Shown here: piece after piece, positions 38,118 to 47,129 of the stretch | How positions within the stretch are numbered: the stretch's first letter is position 1 | Layout of the letters: every line of letters starts with the position of its first letter | Assembly: GCA_024508675.1 (NCBI GenBank) | Contig: JANINQ010000021.1 | Location: 868,001 to 932,000 of the forward strand | Direction of reading: 5' to 3' | From: Afipia sp. | GTDB taxonomy: Bacteria; Pseudomonadota; Alphaproteobacteria; Rhizobiales; Xanthobacteraceae | DNA length: 64,000 bases | Notes under the pieces: generated by a model | Database searches by the model: none | What the model was told of the DNA's origin: nothing | The model's input: the letters and a program-made list of their open reading frames with translations, nothing else | Translations under genes and position numbers: made by a program

Positions 38118-38192
38118 GTCATTGCGAGCGAAGCGAAGCAATCCATCTTCAAAAACTGGATTGCTTCGTCGCTATCGCTCCTCGCAATGACG
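38118..38192. repeat. Family B inverted repeat
   Basis: GTCATTGCGAGCGAAGCGAA ... CGCTCCTCGCAATGACG with a short spacer (ATCTTCAAAAACTGGATT). It is adjacent to a family D copy. Confidence 0.85.
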
Positions 38193-38204
38193 AGTAGGAA
38201 AACT

Positions 38205-38693
38205 TCACCCCCGCCGCGCCTTCTCGATTGTCGCGACATCGATCTTCTTCATGGTCATCATCGCCTCGAACGCGCGCTTGGCCTCAGCACCGCCCACGGC
38301 CAGCGCTTCGGTGAGCACGCGCGGCGTGATCTGCCACGAAATGCCCCACCTGTCCTTGCACCAGCCGCACTCGCTCTCCTGCCCGTCGTTGCCGACGATG
38401 GCGTTCCAGTAGCGGTCGGTCTCTTCCTGACTGTCGGTCGCGATCTGGAACGAGAATGCCTCGTTGTGCTGAAACACCGGCCCGCCGTTCAGGCCGATGC
38501 AGGGGATTCCCGCGACAATGAACTCGACGGTGATGACGTCGCCTGCCTTGCCGGATGGATAATCGCTGGGGGCAAGATGAATGGCAGTGATGGAACTGTC
38601 CGGAAAAACGCTGGTGTAAAAGCGCGCGGCGGCTTCGGCATCCTTGTCATACCAGATGCAGACCATGTTCTTGGGTGCTTTGTTCCCGGCCAT
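38205..38693 (-). CDS. VOC-family (PhnB-like) protein
   Basis: A 162-residue protein of the glyoxalase/VOC superfamily: FYTSVFPDSSITAIHLAPSDYPSGKAGDVITVEFIVAGIPCIGLNGGP, then NEAFSFQIATDSQEETDRYWNAIVGNDGQESECGWCKDRWGISWQITP, the pattern of PhnB-like proteins. Substrate unknown. ATG 38693 has GGGGAG seven bases upstream. Confidence 0.85.
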   Translation of the reverse strand: MAGNKAPKNMVCIWYDKDAEAAARFYTSVFPDSSITAIHLAPSDYPSGKAGDVITVEFIVAGIPCIGLNGGPVFQHNEAFSFQIATDSQEETDRYWNAIVGNDGQESECGWCKDRWGISWQITPRVLTEALAVGGAEAKRAFEAMMTMKKIDVATIEKARRG

Positions 38694-38762
38694 GCGGATC
38701 TCCCCGGTTGTTGCGACCGGACCAATATCGCACAGACCGAAAAGTTGCATGACGCAGGGCAA

Positions 38763-38800
38763 AAAAGCCCGGCTGCGCAGAGTGCGGCGGCCGGGCTTTT
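38763..38800 (-). terminator. Intrinsic terminator of the outer-membrane protein gene
   Basis: Read leftward, AAAAGCCCGGC pairs with GCCGGGCTTTT, followed by TT. The inner part of the loop can extend the stem. It lies 24 bases after the outer-membrane protein stop. Confidence 0.85.
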
Positions 38801-38823
38801 CGATTGAGGACAGAGAGCCGGGA

Positions 38824-39681
38824 CTAGAACCTGTAGTTCACGCCCGCGCGCACCAGGTTAAAATCGAAATCGCCGAAATCGGCCACGAATGACGCTGGCG
38901 CAAAGCCGCCTGCCCTTGGCACGACCGTAAACGCACGCGCGCTCGTCGATCCGAGGTTCACGTAGAGATATTCAGCCCTGAGCGTGAAGTTTCGCGAGAT
39001 GGCGTATTCCAGTCCGGCGCCCACGGTGTAGCCGACGCCAATTCTGGACGACGATCCGACCATACAGTTCGCACCCGTTCCGTTACATTGATAACCGAAT
39101 CCCTGACCGTCGCCGCCGCTCAATCCATTCTGATTGAACACCAGTGTTTCCTTGACCTGCCCGTAGGCGAGACCGCCGGTGCCGTAAACCAGCAGCGTAT
39201 CCGTCGGCAGCCAGCCGATGCGTCCACGCAGCGTGCCGAACCAGTCGGCCTTCTGGGTCGCGACAAGGGTATTGCCCGCAGCGATAATTCCGAAACCAAA
39301 GGCGGACGACGCAGTGTTGTTGAAATCCAGTCCGTTGAAATCGGCTTCGATGCCAGCCACCCACTGCGGCGCAATCTGGGCGTTGTAGCCAAGCTGCACG
39401 CCGCCGGTGATGCCCTTGAGATCGTAGGACGCCGGAGGAACAGGAGTGCCGGTGCCGAATCCGGTGCCTGCCGTGAGCGCCCGGATCAGCGGATCGCCGC
39501 CAACAAAGCTGGCTGTCTGATCGCCGAAGCCGTAGCCCACATTCACGCCCGCATAGAAGCCGGTCCAGTTATACGCGGGAGAAAGCGGCGGCGCTTTCGT
39601 GATGGGCCGTGCGGAAATGTCAGCAGCGTGCACCGCGGTTGCGCCAAGCACCGCAGCGGCGGCAATCAAAAATGTCTTCAT
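38824..39681 (-). CDS. Omp31-like outer-membrane beta-barrel protein
   Basis: A 285-residue protein with a signal peptide (residues 1-19, VHA-ADI), then an N-terminal motif YNWTGFYAGVNVGYGFG and alternating strands (GGVQLGYNAQIAPQWVAGIEADF, GTLRGRIGWLPTDTLLVYGTGGLAYG), ending in LVRAGVNYRF with terminal Phe. This is the standard alphaproteobacterial outer-membrane porin-like/Omp31 pattern. ATG 39681 was chosen for the signal peptide; the longer frame has no homology. A palindrome lies in its leader. Confidence 0.9.
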   Translation of the reverse strand: MKTFLIAAAAVLGATAVHAADISARPITKAPPLSPAYNWTGFYAGVNVGYGFGDQTASFVGGDPLIRALTAGTGFGTGTPVPPASYDLKGITGGVQLGYNAQIAPQWVAGIEADFNGLDFNNTASSAFGFGIIAAGNTLVATQKADWFGTLRGRIGWLPTDTLLVYGTGGLAYGQVKETLVFNQNGLSGGDGQGFGYQCNGTGANCMVGSSSRIGVGYTVGAGLEYAISRNFTLRAEYLYVNLGSTSARAFTVVPRAGGFAPASFVADFGDFDFNLVRAGVNYRF

Positions 39682-39702
39682 CAACAGCCCCAAAAATTTT
39701 CG

Positions 39703-39724
39703 ACGGGTGACAGCCATCACCCGT
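39703..39724. promoter_or_regulatory. Palindrome between outer-membrane protein and AraC genes
   Basis: ACGGGTGA-cagcca-TCACCCGT is a perfect 8-bp inverted repeat with a six-base spacer. It is 22 bases before the outer-membrane protein start and about 145 bases before the AraC-type gene. It is either an operator or a leader hairpin. Confidence 0.5.
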
Positions 39725-39867
39725 AATGAAAAGCGCAGCACCCCACACAACACTTGCCACACCGCTTGCAATCATCATTGAATGCCTGCGCGCCGTCCTT
39801 GCATATGGCGCAAAGGCTTTGCACCGGACGCCATATTCAACTGCCGGAATTGGAAGACATTCATTGC

Positions 39868-40836
39868 ATGCCCAAATTTCATTTCACGTCGGATCAGCTC
39901 CCGTCCGCCCTTCCCGCGCGCATGCGCGCGAAGCTCTGGACGGAGTCCATGGATGCCATCGGCTCGTCGTTCGAAATGGGGATCGTCACCAGCCGGAAGT
40001 TTCATGGCGAGGTGTCGGTCCTGCAGCTCGGCAGGATTCAGCTCGGCTCCGCGAAGACCGTCGCCGACGGCGCGGTGAATGTGCTGCGCTCCGAAGCCAA
40101 GCTGCGTCAGGACAATGACGATCGCATCATGATCCTGATCAACCGCGGCGAAACGCCGATGAGCGTCCGTCAGTTCGACCGCAGGATCGATCTGAAGCGC
40201 GGTGAGATGACAGTGTTGGCGATGGACATGCCGAGCGAATGCGCGACACCGCAGAGCGGCCACTCGCATGTGATCCTGCTGCCGCGCGAGATCCTGCAGC
40301 AGCCGGGGCGCATGCTAGAACTGTTTTCCGCCACGCGCCTGAAAACGCACAGGACGGCGCAACTCCTGCTCAGCCACAATGTCGAGCAGTTGCTCGGCGC
40401 AGACGATGATTTCGATCAGCCGCTGGAAGCCGCATCGGGCGAATACATCGCCCATCTGGTCAGCACCATTCTGCAAATCCAGGGCTCGCAGCCTGCGAAG
40501 CAGCAGACCGCAAAACCCGACACGCGCGTTGCAGACATTCGCAAGCAGATCGCACGCAGCTATCGCATTCCCGATCTCAAACCGGGAGCGGTCGGCGAAC
40601 GGCTCGGTATGTCGGCGCGGTCGGTCCAGCATGTCCTCGGGCAGAACGGCACGACCTTCAGCGAAGAACTGATGACCATGCGGCTGGAAGCGGCCTTCGG
40701 CATGCTGAAAAGCGGGGCGACCGGTCCGGTCGCGGACATCGCATTCAAGTGCGGGTTTTCCGACCTGTCGACATTCTATCGCGCATTCCGCGCGCGCTAC
40801 GGCAAAACGCCAGGTTCGCTGCGCGTGACGACGTAG
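39868..40836 (+). CDS. AraC-family transcriptional regulator
   Basis: A 322-residue protein. The N-terminal 190 residues are an AraC-binding-like sensing domain with LNxxGE-like INRGETPMSVRQF. The C-terminal HTH_18 domain has PGAVGERLGMSARSVQHVLGQNGTTFSEELMTMRLEAAF and VADIAFKCGFSDLSTFYRAFRARYGKTPG. ATG 39868 is plausible; an upstream in-frame ATG at 39754 lacks conserved features. It is divergent from the outer-membrane protein gene, which could be its target. Confidence 0.85.
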   Translation: MPKFHFTSDQLPSALPARMRAKLWTESMDAIGSSFEMGIVTSRKFHGEVSVLQLGRIQLGSAKTVADGAVNVLRSEAKLRQDNDDRIMILINRGETPMSVRQFDRRIDLKRGEMTVLAMDMPSECATPQSGHSHVILLPREILQQPGRMLELFSATRLKTHRTAQLLLSHNVEQLLGADDDFDQPLEAASGEYIAHLVSTILQIQGSQPAKQQTAKPDTRVADIRKQIARSYRIPDLKPGAVGERLGMSARSVQHVLGQNGTTFSEELMTMRLEAAFGMLKSGATGPVADIAFKCGFSDLSTFYRAFRARYGKTPGSLRVTT

Positions 40837-40856
40837 GCAAGACAACCGCTCCTGTC

Positions 40857-40978
40857 GTCGTCCCGGCGAAAGCCGGGACCCATAACCACCATTTTATCAA
40901 TTGAGGATGGATCGTCGGACGCCTCTTTGCGAGCTTACACTGACAGGGATGATGGGTCCCGGCTTTCGCCGGGACGAC
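40857..40978. repeat. Family A paired palindromic repeat
   Basis: GTCGTCCCGGCGAAAGCCGG ... GTCCCGGCTTTCGCCGGGAC with the CCATAACCACC and ATGGGT flanks. It fills the gap between convergent genes. Confidence 0.88.
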
Positions 40979-41002
40979 TCGTTGAAAGACACATCGCAAA
41001 CA

Positions 41003-41030
41003 AAAAGCCCGGCAAAATTGCCGGGCTTTT
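41003..41030 (-). terminator. Intrinsic terminator of the L,D-transpeptidase gene
   Basis: A 13-bp stem AAAAGCCCGGCAA / TTGCCGGGCTTTT with a two-base centre. It can work both ways; leftward it is followed by TTTGTTTG. Confidence 0.88.
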
Positions 41031-41051
41031 CAATTCAAATGTAACGCGTGC

Positions 41052-42269
41052 TTAGCGGATCGTGACCGGCGCAGGCATCGGCGGAACGACCGTCGGTCCC
41101 TGATTGGCCACACCCATCGAGCCGGCGGGACGCGGCTGCGGCGCAGCGCCGTTCGCCATCGGGGCAGGCGCAGGTCCAGCCTGATACGGCTGCGGCTGCG
41201 CGGATGCCGTCACCGGAGGCGCGGGCGGCTTGCCGCCCGGCAGCACCACAACACGGGTGCCGACCTTGGTGCGCTCGAACAGGTCGGTCACGTCTTCATT
41301 GAGCATGCCGATGCAGCCGGACGAGACGAACTGGCCGATGGTCGACGGCTGGTTGGTGCCGTGGATGCGGTACACGGTCGAGCCGAGATACATCGCGCGC
41401 GCACCGAGCGGATTGCCGTCGCCGCCCGCCATGAAGCGCGGCAGGTAAGGCTGGCGCTCGATCATTTCCGTCGGCGGATGCCAGTCCGGCCACTCCGCCT
41501 TGCGGGTGATCTTCTGCACGCCGGTCCAGGTGAAGCCATCGCGGCCGACGCGCACGCCGTAACGGATCGCGCGGCCATTGCCGAGAATGTAATAGAGCTG
41601 CGTGTTCGGGGTATCGACAATGATCGTGCCCGCCGGCTCCTTGGTCTGGTAGTTCACTTCCTGACGGCGCAGGCGCTCGGGCAGTTCCTTGCGCGGGCCG
41701 GTTTCCGGCTGCTCTTCCGGCGGCAGGGCCGCCATCACCGAGCGGCCGTTGGCGCCCATGGCCGTTCCCTGCTGAACAGCGCCGGTCGCGGCGCCATCGA
41801 CGGCACCGGGCGGACGCATCGCACCGTCACTCGCCTGCGGCGGCAGCGGGGCCTGATCCGGATAAAGCTGCATCGGGCCGCGCTCGCCGGAAACCGGCGC
41901 GGGGCCACGGTCGGAATAAATGGTCGGGCGGCCATAGCGCGGATCGTCCGGCGACATCACCGGACCGCGCGGGTCGAGGCCCGGCTGATAGCTCTGCTGC
42001 TGCGGAGCAGGCTGCTGCTGGTAGTTCGGCTGCTGCTGATAGCCCGGAGGCGACAGGGCGGTACCCCGGTCATCGCCGTCGAGCCGGTCAAAGTCCGGAG
42101 CCCCGCGGTCGTCCGCGCCATAGGGCGCGGGCTGCACCGGCTGCGAATAACCCGGAGGCGGCGGATAGGACTGGGCGAGCGCGGCTGATGCGCCCATCAG
42201 GCCAGCCGTGGACACCGCAAAACCGGCCACGAAGGACCGGACAGAAAGTCTGGAAAGGCGATTGAACAT
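41052..42269 (-). CDS. L,D-transpeptidase (YkuD family) with Pro-rich linker
   Basis: A 405-residue exported protein: signal peptide, a long Pro/Gln/Gly-rich linker (residues 45-190), then a YkuD domain. The active-site region is STVYRIHGTNQPSTIGQFVSSGCIGM, with catalytic His, Ser-Gly-Cys. It forms 3-3 cross-links in peptidoglycan or attaches proteins to it. A Pro-rich tail follows. ATG 42269 is better spaced from AAGGGG than ATG 42272. Confidence 0.92.
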   Translation of the reverse strand: MFNRLSRLSVRSFVAGFAVSTAGLMGASAALAQSYPPPPGYSQPVQPAPYGADDRGAPDFDRLDGDDRGTALSPPGYQQQPNYQQQPAPQQQSYQPGLDPRGPVMSPDDPRYGRPTIYSDRGPAPVSGERGPMQLYPDQAPLPPQASDGAMRPPGAVDGAATGAVQQGTAMGANGRSVMAALPPEEQPETGPRKELPERLRRQEVNYQTKEPAGTIIVDTPNTQLYYILGNGRAIRYGVRVGRDGFTWTGVQKITRKAEWPDWHPPTEMIERQPYLPRFMAGGDGNPLGARAMYLGSTVYRIHGTNQPSTIGQFVSSGCIGMLNEDVTDLFERTKVGTRVVVLPGGKPPAPPVTASAQPQPYQAGPAPAPMANGAAPQPRPAGSMGVANQGPTVVPPMPAPVTIR

Positions 42270-42560
42270 CATGCCCCTTATATAGCGCGAACCCGCCACC
42301 GTACTGTTAACGCCAGATCACTCAGGATAGCGGCGCATTCAAGACATTCGGCGAAAAAAGCGCCCGGAAATCGCTGACTTTTTCGCGAGATTGCAGTCAT
42401 GCAACAGGTTCCGGGCAATGTCGCGGCATCCCCAGCTCTCTCCGAACTTTTTTCGGGCAATTTCGCGGCCTGCGGTATCCTTTGAAAAGGCCTTGATTCG
42501 TGGCCTTCGACCCACGCATCGCGCCCCTTTCCCGGCCTACCGAGGGCAGGACACCACGAC

Positions 42561-43385
42561 ATGCTACCCGGCCTCCGCATCCTGTTCGCGACAACCATTC
42601 TGGCGATTTCCATTCTGGTTTTCGGCCTCGGAGCGGCAGCCCTGTTGCGCGCCGCGCACGAAGAGTTCGCCAGCCTGCCGGCATGGCGGCTGGCGCAGCA
42701 GCCGGTGCTGACGCCCTTCACACCGCAGGTGCCACGGCTCGAGACCACGCCGGTGCTGGCGATGCTGCGGATCGAGCCGCCCGGGGGGACCAAGCCGCTG
42801 CCGGAGACGCTGCGCCGGGACACGACGCCCGAATACCAGCCGCCGCTGCAGGCCTCCCTCACCCCGCCTGCCGAGGACACCGCCGTTCAGGACAGCGGCA
42901 CCCCGGACAAGGCAACCGAGGAGGCCACCGCCAGCGCGCCCATTATCGATCCGGCGACAACCGCGAATGCGCAGGTCAGTCTTGTTCCTGCGGAGCCGGA
43001 AGTCCCGGCGAAGGAAGCCAACGCGCCGGACGTCAGAACCCCTGATGTCCAGGACAGCAAGGTTGTCGAACCAGTCAGCGCGAAATCTGCCGAATCCAGA
43101 CCATTGGACCCGAAGACGACGGAACTGAAACCCATCGACGTTGCTCTGCCGAACCCGTCACCCACCGAAGCCACGGAGCCGCTTTCAACGGTGACGTCGA
43201 TCGAACGCTCATCGGAAGCCACGGCGTCTGCCGTTGAACCACGGCCTGTGGTGAAGAAAGTGCGGCGGCCGAGCGCCCGCGCCATCGCGCTGCGCCGTCA
43301 GGCAGCGCGCGCCCGCGCCGAAGCCCGCACCCGCGCCCAGCAATTGCAGCAGCAACAGCAGACCTTCCCGCTGTTCGGCGGGTAG
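42561..43385 (+). CDS. Membrane-anchored hypothetical protein with low-complexity periplasmic part
   Basis: A 274-residue product with an N-terminal helix (residues 5-28) then EEFASLPAWRLAQQPVLTPFTPQVPRLETTPVLAMLRIE, the only part that looks conserved. The rest is Ala/Pro/Glu-rich and ends in a basic helix and Gln run. Divergent from the transpeptidase across a 291-base gap in which I see no other gene. Function unknown. Confidence 0.65.
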   Translation: MLPGLRILFATTILAISILVFGLGAAALLRAAHEEFASLPAWRLAQQPVLTPFTPQVPRLETTPVLAMLRIEPPGGTKPLPETLRRDTTPEYQPPLQASLTPPAEDTAVQDSGTPDKATEEATASAPIIDPATTANAQVSLVPAEPEVPAKEANAPDVRTPDVQDSKVVEPVSAKSAESRPLDPKTTELKPIDVALPNPSPTEATEPLSTVTSIERSSEATASAVEPRPVVKKVRRPSARAIALRRQAARARAEARTRAQQLQQQQQTFPLFGG

Positions 43386-43388
43386 AGC

Positions 43389-44240
43389 TTACGCCGGCCC
43401 GGTGGCGACCGGCGGGCCGCTCTGCTCGCCCCATTCCGACCATGAGCCGTCATAAAGCGCGGTGTCGGCAATGCCGAGGCGATAGAGCGCCAGCGTCAGC
43501 ACGCCGGCCGACACACCCGAACCGCAACTCGTGACGATCGGTTTGGCGAGATCGACGCCCGCGCCGGTAAATGCTGCACGCAACGCGTCCAGCGACTTCA
43601 TTGTGCCGGTCGCAGCATCGAACAATCCCGCATAGGGCACGCTGCGCGCGCCCGGAATATGCCCGGAACGAAGACCCGGGCGCGGCTCGGCCACCGTGCC
43701 CTCGAAACGCGGCGTCGGCCGCGCGTCGATCACCTGCTCCGCCCTGCTCTCCAGATTGCCGATCAACTGCTGCATACTGCGCACGCGCTTCGCATCGAAC
43801 GCCGCCTTGAACGCCGCAGGCTTCGGCTTTACCTCGCCGCTCTCGACCGTGCGTCCCTCCGCCAGCCACTTCTTCAGCCCGCCATCGAGCACGCGCACAT
43901 TGGCGTGGCCGAACGACAGGAACATCCACCACGCACGCGGACCTGCGACCCAGCCACCGGCGTCATAGATCACCACCGTATCGCCGCTGGAAATACCGAG
44001 CGCGCCCACGTCGCGGCCGAACTGATCGGCGGACGGATACATGTGCGGCAACGGGTTTGAATGGTCCGACACCGCATCGACGTCGAAGAACACCGCGCCG
44101 GGAATGTGCTGCTGCAGGAAGTCATCCTTCGGCAGCGGCAGCACGCCGGGCATCTTGAACGTCGCGTCGAGAACTTTCACGCGCGGATCGTTCAGGTGCG
44201 CGGCAAGCCATTCGGTGGAAACGAGAGGATCGGTTGTCAT
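43389..44240 (-). CDS. sseA: 3-mercaptopyruvate/thiosulfate sulfurtransferase SseA-like
   Basis: A 283-residue two-domain rhodanese. The active-site loop in domain two is TSCGSGVSAG, where CGSGVxA is typical of 3-mercaptopyruvate sulfurtransferase (thiosulfate types have CRKGVxA). LPHMYPSADQFGRDVGALGI and SWSEWG are also family features. The start MTTDPLVSTEWLAAHL is the normal N-terminus; a longer frame is not homologous. It moves sulfur from 3-mercaptopyruvate to thiols or cyanide. Confidence 0.9.
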   Translation of the reverse strand: MTTDPLVSTEWLAAHLNDPRVKVLDATFKMPGVLPLPKDDFLQQHIPGAVFFDVDAVSDHSNPLPHMYPSADQFGRDVGALGISSGDTVVIYDAGGWVAGPRAWWMFLSFGHANVRVLDGGLKKWLAEGRTVESGEVKPKPAAFKAAFDAKRVRSMQQLIGNLESRAEQVIDARPTPRFEGTVAEPRPGLRSGHIPGARSVPYAGLFDAATGTMKSLDALRAAFTGAGVDLAKPIVTSCGSGVSAGVLTLALYRLGIADTALYDGSWSEWGEQSGPPVATGPA

Positions 44241-44286
44241 GCTGATGCTAATTCCTGCTGAATGAAATTTCGGGATGTGACGTGCA

Positions 44287-45294
44287 TCAGGCATCCATCG
44301 AGACGACGACCTTGCCCTTCGCGCGGCCGCTCTCGACATAGGCGAGAGCGTCGGAAATCTGCGCAAATGGAAATGTGCGATCGAGGATAACCTTGAGCTT
44401 TCCGCTTTCGATCAATGAGCCGAGTTCGGACAATTCGGCTCCGCTCGGATGCATGAACAGATAGCGATAGGTGACGTTTGCGGCGCGGGCCTGCTGCCGG
44501 ATCTTCAGGCTGATGATCCAGAACAGGAATGCCAGAAAGCGCCGGCCGCCGAGATCCTTCATCGCCGTCTCGGGCTCCGGCAGTGCGCCCACCGAAACGA
44601 CCGTGGTGCCGGGCTTCATGATCTGAAAGGTTTTCGCCAGCGTCTCGCCGCCGATCAGATCGAATCCCGCATCGAATTTGCGCCCGGCCTCCGCGATGTC
44701 CTGCGATGTGTAGTCAATGACGTCGTCGCAGCCGAGCGAGCGCACCAATGCCTCGCCGCGCTTCGATGCCGTGGTCGTCACATGCGTGCCAAGCCATTTG
44801 GCGATCTGGATCGCGAAGGTGCCGACACCGCCTGCACCGCCCGAGATAAAGACGTTCTGCCCCGGCTTGATCTTGAGTTCGTCCCGCAGCGCCTGCAGCG
44901 CGGTCAGTCCGGCCAGCGGGACCGCCGCGGCCGTGGCGAAATCGATATTCGGCGGGATATGCGCCGCGTAAGCCTCGTCGATGCAGGCCTGTTCGGCGAA
45001 CGCGCCGCCGCCTTCCTTCCCGAGGCGCGCATAAATGCGGTCGCCCGGACGAAACGCTTTGACATCCTTGCCCACGGCGGTGACTTCGCCCGCCAGTTCG
45101 TTTCCAAGCACGAAAGGAAGTTGAGGCCGGTAAATCGCGCGAAGCTTTCCCTCGCGAAATTTGAAATCGACGGGATTGAGCCCCGCGGCGCGAACCTTCA
45201 CAAGAATTTCACGAGGCGCGGGCGAAGACGCGAGCACGTCCTGCAGCTTCGCGCCATCAGGCCCGCCATACCGATGGAGAACGTAGGCCAGCAT
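44287..45294 (-). CDS. NADP-dependent alcohol dehydrogenase-like (quinone reductase-type MDR) oxidoreductase
   Basis: A 335-residue zinc-independent medium-chain reductase. Features: VRAAGLNPVDFKFREG, PFVLGNELAGEVTAVGKDV, VFISGGAGGVGTFAIQIAKWLGTHVTTT, VIDYTSQDI, and the late FPFAQISDALAYVESGRAKGKVVVS. Substrate is likely an enone or quinone. It lies between SseA and the single rhodanese, on the same strand with 45-60 base gaps, so the three could be co-transcribed. Confidence 0.88.
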   Translation of the reverse strand: MLAYVLHRYGGPDGAKLQDVLASSPAPREILVKVRAAGLNPVDFKFREGKLRAIYRPQLPFVLGNELAGEVTAVGKDVKAFRPGDRIYARLGKEGGGAFAEQACIDEAYAAHIPPNIDFATAAAVPLAGLTALQALRDELKIKPGQNVFISGGAGGVGTFAIQIAKWLGTHVTTTASKRGEALVRSLGCDDVIDYTSQDIAEAGRKFDAGFDLIGGETLAKTFQIMKPGTTVVSVGALPEPETAMKDLGGRRFLAFLFWIISLKIRQQARAANVTYRYLFMHPSGAELSELGSLIESGKLKVILDRTFPFAQISDALAYVESGRAKGKVVVSMDA

Positions 45295-45357
45295 TCGCGT
45301 TCCTCCGGTTATCGTTCGAGAGTTCTATCGCCTTCGAGATGCCGATGAAGCCGCGGA

Positions 45358-45786
45358 TCAATCCTTCTTCTTCGGCTCGACCTTCTCAACCGGCCCTCCG
45401 GCCTCGCGCCATGCGGTGAAACCGCCGCCGAGATGCGCCACCGGCGACAGGCCCATGTCCTGCGCGGTCTTCGCGGCGAGTGCCGAACGCCAGCCCGACG
45501 CGCACTGAAACACGAACTTCCTGTCTTCCTGGAAGATCGGCTTGGCGTAAGGGCTTTCCGGATCGATCCAGAATTCCAGCATGCCGCGCGGACAATGAAA
45601 CGCGCCGGGAATCCGGCCCTCACGCTCGATCTCGCGCGGATCGCGCAGGTCCACGATCACGACTTCGCTCTGCCCCTCGCCGCCCTTCGGAAAACGCTCG
45701 ACGGCTTCCGCCGCGTTGATGGTCTCGATCTGGGCGTTGGCCTCGTCGAGAAGTTTCTTGTAACCGCGGGTGATGGTGGAGGGCAT
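45358..45786 (-). CDS. Single-domain rhodanese-like protein
   Basis: A 142-residue rhodanese. The domain has VVIVDLRDPREIEREGRIPGAFHCPRGMLEFW and the loop FQCASGWRSAL with active-site Cys, ending GGGFTAWREAGGPVEK. The longer loop around CPRGMLEFWID is a subfamily feature. It probably carries sulfane sulfur. Nearby SseA suggests a shared sulfur role. Confidence 0.85.
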   Translation of the reverse strand: MPSTITRGYKKLLDEANAQIETINAAEAVERFPKGGEGQSEVVIVDLRDPREIEREGRIPGAFHCPRGMLEFWIDPESPYAKPIFQEDRKFVFQCASGWRSALAAKTAQDMGLSPVAHLGGGFTAWREAGGPVEKVEPKKKD

Positions 45787-45815
45787 GGAGTATCCTTTAC
45801 GAAGCGTTGTTCGTC

Positions 45816-45949
45816 ACCTCTCCCCGTTGACGGGGAGAGGTCGAAGACTGAGCGTAGCGAAGTCTTCGGGTGAGGGGCAATGAGCATTACGCCGTTGCGC
45901 GATGCCCCTCACCCCAACCCTCTCCCCGCAAAAGCGGGGCGAAGGGGAA
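45816..45949. repeat. Family C inverted repeat
   Basis: ACCTCTCCCCGTTGACGGGG AGAGG, then TCGAAGACT...AGTCTTCGGGTGAGGGGC, and the complementary CCCCTCACCCCAACCCTCTCCCC-GCAAAAGC-GGGG. Gap between rhodanese and VWA genes. Confidence 0.85.
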
Positions 45950-45953
45950 GCGA

Positions 45954-47129
45954 CTACCGCGTCAATTCCTTCATCGCGCCTTCAAGGCCTTCCAGCGTCA
46001 GCGGGAACATGCGCTCGGAAAACAGCTTGCGGATGATGGTGGTGGATTCCGAATAATCCCAGTGCTTGCGCGCGACGGGATTGAGCCAGACCGCGTGCGG
46101 ATAGGTGCGCGTCACGCGCTCGAGCCAGACCGAGCCCGGCTCCTCGTTGACGTGTTCAACAGACCCGCCGGGCACCACGATCTCATACGGCGACATCGAC
46201 GCATCGCCGACGAACACGACCTTATAGTCGTGCGGATATTTGTGAAGAATATCCCAGGTCGGCGTGCGATCCGAGAAGCGCCGCTTGTTCTGCTTCCACA
46301 CGCCTTCATAGAGGCAGTTGTGGAAGTAGAAATACTCCATGTGCTTGAACTCGGTCTTCGCCGCCGAGAACAGCTCCTCGACCTGCTTGATGTGGCCGTC
46401 CATCGAACCGCCGATGTCGAAGAAGATCAGCACCTTCACCGCATTACGCCGCTCGGGGCGCATATGCACGTCGAGATAACCGTGGTTCGCGGTTTCCTTG
46501 ATGGTGGTATCGAGATCGAGTTCGTCCGGCGCGCCGGTACGCGCGAACTTGCGCAAGCGGCGCAGCGCCACCTTGATGTTGCGGATGCCGAGTTCGACAT
46601 TGCCGTCGAGATCCTTGAACTCGCGCTTGTCCCAGACCTTCACCGCGCGGAAGTTGCGGTTCTTTTCCTGGCCGATGCGGATGCCTTCGGGATTGTAGCC
46701 GTCGGCCCCGAAAGGCGACGTGCCGCCGGTGCCGATCCACTTGTTGCCGCCCTCGTGGCGCTTCTTCTGTTCTTCAAGACGCTTCTTGAGCGTCTCCATG
46801 AGCTTGTCCCAGCCCATGGCCTCGATCTGTTTCTTCTCTTCCTCGGTGAGATATTTCTCCGCCGCCTTGCGCAGCCACTCGGCAGGGATCTCCGCCTTCT
46901 CCATCGCGTCGAGCAGGCTCTCCAGCCCCTTGAACACGGTGCCGAACACGCGATCGAACTTGTCGAGGTTGCGCTCGTCCTTCACCAGCGCGGCGCGCGA
47001 CAGATAATAGAAATGCTCCACGCTCTGATCCGCGAGGTTGGCGTCGAGCGCCTCCATCAGCGTCAGATATTCGCGCAGCGTGACCGGAACCTGCGCGTCG
47101 CGCAGTGATGTGAAGAATTGCAGGAACAT
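45954..47129 (-). CDS. VWA-domain (CoxE-like) protein
   Basis: A 391-residue protein: helical N-terminus (FFTSLRDAQVPVTLREYLTLMEAL), a basic middle, and a von Willebrand A domain with the MIDAS motif DIGGSMDG (DxGxS). Such proteins work with MoxR-type AAA ATPases as metal-insertion or chaperone pairs, such as CoxD/CoxE for the CO dehydrogenase active site. The MoxR partner is at 47796 on the other strand, with a GlsB-type gene between. No CO dehydrogenase genes are in the window, so the client is unknown. Confidence 0.85.
   Translation of the reverse strand: MFLQFFTSLRDAQVPVTLREYLTLMEALDANLADQSVEHFYYLSRAALVKDERNLDKFDRVFGTVFKGLESLLDAMEKAEIPAEWLRKAAEKYLTEEEKKQIEAMGWDKLMETLKKRLEEQKKRHEGGNKWIGTGGTSPFGADGYNPEGIRIGQEKNRNFRAVKVWDKREFKDLDGNVELGIRNIKVALRRLRKFARTGAPDELDLDTTIKETANHGYLDVHMRPERRNAVKVLIFFDIGGSMDGHIKQVEELFSAAKTEFKHMEYFYFHNCLYEGVWKQNKRRFSDRTPTWDILHKYPHDYKVVFVGDASMSPYEIVVPGGSVEHVNEEPGSVWLERVTRTYPHAVWLNPVARKHWDYSESTTIIRKLFSERMFPLTLEGLEGAMKELTR

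Noticed and set aside
38040-38240. Small frames reading through families A-D (for example MxxRLRGDD or RSNPxxxxxLLRSQ)
   Set aside because: They are translations of intergenic palindromes that recur at many loci, not genes, except where the repeat overlaps the MltB start.
40745-40999. 84-codon leftward frame after the AraC gene
   Set aside because: Consists of a translated family A repeat and antisense of the AraC gene.
45870-47108. 412-codon plus-strand frame opposite the VWA gene
   Set aside because: Shadow of the VWA gene; no motif.
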